DNA of 35,704 nucleotides from Chromobacterium piscinae. GTDB taxonomy: Bacteria; Pseudomonadota; Gammaproteobacteria; Burkholderiales; Chromobacteriaceae. Where the stretch lies: positions 1-35,704 of the forward strand of contig NZ_JAJOHV010000085.1 in assembly GCF_021129175.1 (NCBI RefSeq), in the 5' to 3' direction. The translations under genes were made by a program, and so were the position numbers. Below the pieces are notes generated by a model. That model saw only the letters and a program-made list of their open reading frames with translations, was not told where the DNA came from and searched no databases. Shown piece after piece: positions 31,877 through 35,704 of this stretch. How positions within the stretch are numbered: position 1 is the first letter of the stretch; every line of letters starts with the position of its first letter.

Positions 31877-34800
31877 TCAACCCTCCTGTTCGACACTCGG
31901 GGCGGCTTCCGGGCGGCGCGGTTTCAGCCACCGTCCCAGACGCTCCTGCAAGCCGAGCACGAACACGAAGAAAACGGGAACGAAGAAAATGGCCAGCACG
32001 GTGGCGGTGACCATGCCGCCGAACACGCCGGTGCCGATGGCGTTTTGCGTCTCGGCGCTGGCGCCGGTGGCGATCATCAGCGGCACCACGCCCAGGCCGA
32101 AGGCCAGCGAGGTCATCAGGATGGGCCGCAGCCGCAGCCGAGCCGCCTGAACAGCGGCTTCCGCCAGGCTCTTGCCTTCGTCGCGTAGCTGCTTGGCGAA
32201 CTCGATGATCAGGATGGCGTTCTTGGCCGACAAGCCGATCACGGTGATCATGCCCACCTTGAAGAACACGTCGTTGGGCATGCCGCGCAGCATCACGGCG
32301 GCCAGCGCGCCGATCAGGCCCAGCGGCACCACCAGCATCACCGACAACGGAATGGACCAGCTTTCGTAGAGCGCGGCCAGCACCAGGAACACTGCGATCA
32401 TCGACAGCGCCATCAGCATCGGCGCCTGAGACGCCGACTGGCGCTCCTGCCGCGACTGGCCGGTCCACTCGACGGCGAAGCCGGGCGGCAGCTGCGCGGC
32501 CAGCCGCTCCATCTCGGCCATCGCCGCGCCGCTGGAATGGCCGGGCGCGGCGCCGCCGGAGATGCGCGCCGCCGGATAGCCCTGGAAGCGCACCAGCTGC
32601 AGCGGCGTTTCGGCCCACACCGGACGCGCCAACTCGGACAGCGGCACCATGCTGCCGGCCGCGTTGCGCACGTAGAGCTTCAGCACATTGTCTATCTGCA
32701 TCCGCGCCGGCGCGTCGGCCTGGATGATCACCTGCTGCATCCGGCCTTGGTTGGGGAAGTCGTTGACGTAGGCCGAACCCATCGCGGCGGACAGCGTGTC
32801 GCTGACGCTGGCGAAGGGCACGCCCAGCGCCTCGGCCTTCTGCCGGTCTATCTCCAGCCGGATGCTGGCGCCCGCCGGCAGGCCGTCCGGGTAGACGCCG
32901 GCCACCACCGGGCTTTGCGCGGCCAGTTCCAGCAGCTTGGCCTCGGCCGCCTTCAGCGCGGCGGGGCCTTGGTTGGCGCGGTCTTCCAGCCGCAGCGTGA
33001 AGCCGGAGCTGGTGCCCAGCTCGTCTATCGCTGGCGGCAACAGGCTCATCACCGCGCCTTCGGTGGCGCCCGCCATCGCCTGCTGGGCGCGCAGGCTTTC
33101 GTCGACGGTCGACGCGCCGCCGCGCTGGTCCCAGTCCTTCAGCACCGCGAAGTTCAGCGCGGCGTTGGCGCCAGAGCCGGAGAAACCGTAGCCGACGATG
33201 GAAATGCTGGACTGGACAGCCTGGCGGGTGGCCAGATGGCTGTCCAGTTTTTTGACCAGATCCTGGGTGCGTTCGGCGGTGGCGTCGGCCGGCAGCAGGA
33301 AGCCGGTCATGAAATAGCCTTGGTCTTCCTCCGGCAGGAAGGACGAGGGCAGGACGTTGAAGCCGGCCGCCATCGCGCCGGACAGGGCGGCGAAGACCAG
33401 CATCATCCGGCCGGAGCAGCCGATCAGCCGGCCGACGCGCGTCTCGTACCAGTCGGTCAGGCGCGCGAAGCGGCGGTTGAACCAGCCGAAGAAGCCGCGT
33501 TTTTCGTGGTGGCCGCGGGGAATGGGCTTCAGCAGCGTCGCGCACAGCGCCGGTGTCAGCGTCAACGCCAGCAGCGCCGAGAACAGGATGGATACCGCCA
33601 TCGCCAGCGTGAACTGCTGGTAGATCACGCCGACCGAGCCGCTGGACAGCGCCATCGGAATGAACACCGCGGTCAGCACCAGCGTGATGCCGACGATGGC
33701 GCCGGTGATTTCCTTCATCGCTTTCGACGTCGCCTCCTTCGGCGACAGGCCTTCCTCCGCCATCAGCCGTTCCACGTTTTCCACCACCACGATGGCGTCG
33801 TCGACGATGATGCCTATCGCCAGCACCATGCCGAACATGGTCAGCACATTGATGGAGAAGCCGGCGGCCAGCATCACCGCGAAGGTGCCCAGCATCGCCA
33901 CCGGCGCGACGATGGACGGGATCAGTGTGTAGCGCGCGTTTTGCAGGAACAGGTACATCACCAGGAAGACCAGCACCATCGCCTCGACCAGCGTGTGGAT
34001 CACCTTCTCGATGGAGATCTTGACGAAGGGCGCGGTGTCGAACGGGATGGAATAGCCGATGCCGGCGGGCATCGCCTTGCCCAGCTCGGCCAGCCGCGTC
34101 CGCACCGCCTCGGCGGTTTTCACCGCGTTGGCGCCGGGGCTCAGCTGCACGCCGGCGAAGGTGGCCGGCTTGCCGTTTTCGGTGCTGGCGAAGTTGTAGG
34201 ACTGCGAGCCCAGTTCAACGCGCGCGACATCGCCCAGCACCACCTTGGCGCCGCCGGCGTTGGCGCGCAGCACGATGGCGGCGAATTGCTCCGGCGTGGA
34301 AAGCGTGCCCTGCACGGTCAGCGGCACGGTCACCCGCTGGCCCGGCAAGGCTGGCGACGCGCCCAGGCTGCCTGGCGCGATCTGCGCGTTTTGCTGGGCG
34401 ATGGCGGCGGTCAGGTCGCTCATCGCCAGGCCGTAGGAGATCAGCTTGGCCGGGTCCACCCAGACGCGCATCGCCTGTTCGGCGCCGAACAGCTGCACCC
34501 GGCCGACGCCGTCGATCCGGCGCAGCTCCTCGACGATGTTGCGCGCCATGTAGTTGTTGAGCTCGGCCTCGTCGAAACGGCCGTTGTCGGAGCGCAGGCC
34601 GATCAGCATCAGAAAGCCGGACGACGCCGACTCCACCATCACGCCGTTCTGGCGCACGGCGGCGGGCAGGCGCGGCTCCACCGTCTTCAGCTTGTTCTGC
34701 ACGTCAACCTGGGCCATCGCCGGGTCCGTGCCCGGCTTGAAGGTGACGGTGATCTGCGCCGCGCCGGAGGTATCGGCTGATGATTCGAAATACAGCAGGT

Positions 34801-35020
34801 CCTTTACGCCGGAGAGCTCCCGCTCGATAAGGCTCAACACGCCGTCGCTCATGGTCTGCGGCGTGGCGCCGGGATAGACCGCGGTGATGGTGACCGTCGG
34901 CGGCGCGACCGACGGATAGCGGGAGATCGGCAGCTGGGGGATGGCGATCACCCCCAGCAGAATGATGAACAGGGCGATGACCCAGGCGAAGACCGGGCGG
35001 CGGATGAAGAATTGGGACAT
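31877..35020 (-). CDS. RND multidrug efflux transporter (HAE1 family, AcrB/MexB type)
   Basis: A 1047-aa inner-membrane proton-driven drug pump, almost exactly the length of AcrB (1049). It begins MSQFFIRRPVFAWVIALFII, typical of the HAE1 family, and has FKPGTDPAMAQVDVQNKLK and the proton-relay Asp407-Asp408 in GIIVDDAIVVVENVER. The late segment has KVGMITVIGLSAKNAILIIE with the relay lysine counterpart, and the C-terminus has GGMVTATVLAIFFVPVFFV. Twelve membrane spans and two large periplasmic loops are evident. The adaptor gene lies 16 nt upstream. Substrates cannot be read from sequence. Confidence 0.97.
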   Translation of the reverse strand: MSQFFIRRPVFAWVIALFIILLGVIAIPQLPISRYPSVAPPTVTITAVYPGATPQTMSDGVLSLIERELSGVKDLLYFESSADTSGAAQITVTFKPGTDPAMAQVDVQNKLKTVEPRLPAAVRQNGVMVESASSGFLMLIGLRSDNGRFDEAELNNYMARNIVEELRRIDGVGRVQLFGAEQAMRVWVDPAKLISYGLAMSDLTAAIAQQNAQIAPGSLGASPALPGQRVTVPLTVQGTLSTPEQFAAIVLRANAGGAKVVLGDVARVELGSQSYNFASTENGKPATFAGVQLSPGANAVKTAEAVRTRLAELGKAMPAGIGYSIPFDTAPFVKISIEKVIHTLVEAMVLVFLVMYLFLQNARYTLIPSIVAPVAMLGTFAVMLAAGFSINVLTMFGMVLAIGIIVDDAIVVVENVERLMAEEGLSPKEATSKAMKEITGAIVGITLVLTAVFIPMALSSGSVGVIYQQFTLAMAVSILFSALLALTLTPALCATLLKPIPRGHHEKRGFFGWFNRRFARLTDWYETRVGRLIGCSGRMMLVFAALSGAMAAGFNVLPSSFLPEEDQGYFMTGFLLPADATAERTQDLVKKLDSHLATRQAVQSSISIVGYGFSGSGANAALNFAVLKDWDQRGGASTVDESLRAQQAMAGATEGAVMSLLPPAIDELGTSSGFTLRLEDRANQGPAALKAAEAKLLELAAQSPVVAGVYPDGLPAGASIRLEIDRQKAEALGVPFASVSDTLSAAMGSAYVNDFPNQGRMQQVIIQADAPARMQIDNVLKLYVRNAAGSMVPLSELARPVWAETPLQLVRFQGYPAARISGGAAPGHSSGAAMAEMERLAAQLPPGFAVEWTGQSRQERQSASQAPMLMALSMIAVFLVLAALYESWSIPLSVMLVVPLGLIGALAAVMLRGMPNDVFFKVGMITVIGLSAKNAILIIEFAKQLRDEGKSLAEAAVQAARLRLRPILMTSLAFGLGVVPLMIATGASAETQNAIGTGVFGGMVTATVLAIFFVPVFFVFVLGLQERLGRWLKPRRPEAAPSVEQEG

Positions 35021-35036
35021 GATGGTTTCCCCTCGC

Positions 35037-35704
35037 TCAGCGCCGCGCCGGCGCGGCGGCGACCAGCGCGCCCTCGGACAGGCGTTCCATGCCCTCGACC
35101 ACTACCTTCTGGCCGGCTTTGAGGCCGGCCTGGATGCGGTAGCGGCGCTCGGCCAGTTCGCCCAGCTCGACAGCGGCGAGGCGCGCGTGGCTTTTCGCGT
35201 CGACGGTCCATACCTGAGGCTTGCCGCCGATGCGCACCACCGCCTGCTGCGGCACGGTCAGCGCGCCGGCGTAGCTCGCGCGCGGCACGCGGGCGCGGAC
35301 GAACATGCCCGGCAGCAGTTGCCGGTTTGGATTGTCCACCAGCACGCGCAGCAGCACGTCGCCGGTGCCGGCGTCGACATTGATGCCGGAGAACAGAATG
35401 CGGCCGGTCTCGTCGTAAGGCTTGCCGTCGTTGCGCAGCAGCGCCACGGGCAGGCCGCGGCCGGCCGCCTCCGGCTGAGCCGCCAGCGTCCGCCGCACGG
35501 ACTCCAGCGCCGCCGCCGGCTGGCGCACGTCCACGTAAACCTGGTCTATCTGCTGGATGCGCGCCATCGGGGAGGCGTCGCCGGAAGCCGCCAGCGCGCC
35601 CTCGGTGACCAGCGCCTGGTCGATGCGGCCGCTGATCGGCGCCTCCACCGTGGCGAATTTCAGATCCAGCCGGCGGCGGGCCAGCGCGGCGCGGGCCTGG
35701 GCCA
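35037..35704 (-). CDS. RND efflux periplasmic adaptor (AcrA/MexA family), partial
   Basis: The minus-strand frame is open to the window edge, giving 222 codons of the C-terminal two thirds of a membrane fusion protein. The N-terminus with its signal and lipid attachment lies beyond 35704. Visible parts are the end of the alpha-helical hairpin (AQARAALARRLDLKFATVEA), the lipoyl half-motif APISGRIDQALVTEGALA, the beta-barrel (QIDQVYVDVRQPAAALESV, GRILFSGINVDAGTGDVLLR) and the membrane-proximal domain (LLPGMFVRARVP, VPQQAVVRIGGKPQVWTVD). A GTG at 35648-35646 is internal, not a start. It is the first visible gene of the pump operon; any regulator would lie outside the window. Confidence 0.95.
   Translation of the reverse strand, partial: AQARAALARRRLDLKFATVEAPISGRIDQALVTEGALAASGDASPMARIQQIDQVYVDVRQPAAALESVRRTLAAQPEAAGRGLPVALLRNDGKPYDETGRILFSGINVDAGTGDVLLRVLVDNPNRQLLPGMFVRARVPRASYAGALTVPQQAVVRIGGKPQVWTVDAKSHARLAAVELGELAERRYRIQAGLKAGQKVVVEGMERLSEGALVAAAPARR

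Noticed and set aside
32537-34780. 747-codon plus-strand open frame opposite the RND transporter
   Set aside because: Its composition is rich in Arg, Gln and His with no recognisable domain, and it is wholly antisense to a confident AcrB-type gene.
1-35704. CRISPR array, prophage, toxin-antitoxin or defence island
   Set aside because: No direct-repeat array, integrase, transposase, phage structural gene or known defence domain was seen on either strand.

Overview
The window looks like chromosome of a high-GC betaproteobacterium of the Neisseriales, most likely Chromobacterium or a close relative. This is inferred from the pilMNOPQ-aroKB block with a divergent PBP1A gene, an EIIA(Man)-HPr-EI regulatory PTS, the LPS-core gene set, and a short interspersed repeat that I recall from this group. 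No rRNA or tRNA gene, CRISPR array, transposase or phage gene was seen. Most of the window is ordinary core genome; the variable part is the LPS cluster.

Layout. 1-2338 (minus): a membrane PAS-PAS-GAF-GGDEF diguanylate cyclase, followed after one base by a DUF3025 gene cut by the window start. 2488-6577 (plus): siroheme synthase cysG, then a PTS phosphorelay (mannose-type EIIA, ptsH, ptsI) ending in a terminator that overlaps the ptsI stop codon. 6772-18662: LPS core and export. Plus-strand genes encode two GT4 glycosyltransferases (the second WaaB-like), a UDP-glucuronate-epimerase-like enzyme and an O-antigen-ligase-like protein. They converge on minus-strand GT32, GT4 and WaaQ genes. After a 336-bp divergent gap come a DHD-motif glycosyltransferase-like gene, a GT4 gene and msbA. 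The epimerase, ligase and GT32 genes are clearly AT-richer than the rest.

18746-25897 (minus): a stand-alone FimV-like domain protein with its own promoter, aroB, aroK and the type IV pilus alignment and secretin operon pilMNOPQ, whose genes overlap or abut. 26013-30267 (plus): mrcA (PBP1A), divergent from pilM across a 115-bp gap holding a 9-bp inverted repeat around a perfect TATAAT, then cpdA (cAMP phosphodiesterase) and lpxO (lipid A hydroxylase). A 147-bp MITE-like element begins in the lpxO stop codon. 30488-35704 (minus): a tripartite RND efflux pump (outer-membrane factor, inner-membrane transporter, adaptor); the adaptor is cut by the window end.

Most of these genes concern the cell envelope: LPS core assembly and flipping, lipid A modification, peptidoglycan synthesis, pilus biogenesis and drug efflux. 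Signalling genes (c-di-GMP cyclase, PTS relay, cAMP phosphodiesterase) lie between them. I found no wholly new system. The best leads are the interspersed element at the lpxO stop, the pilM/mrcA operator-like dyad, the transferred block in the LPS cluster and an unassigned DHD glycosyltransferase-like protein.
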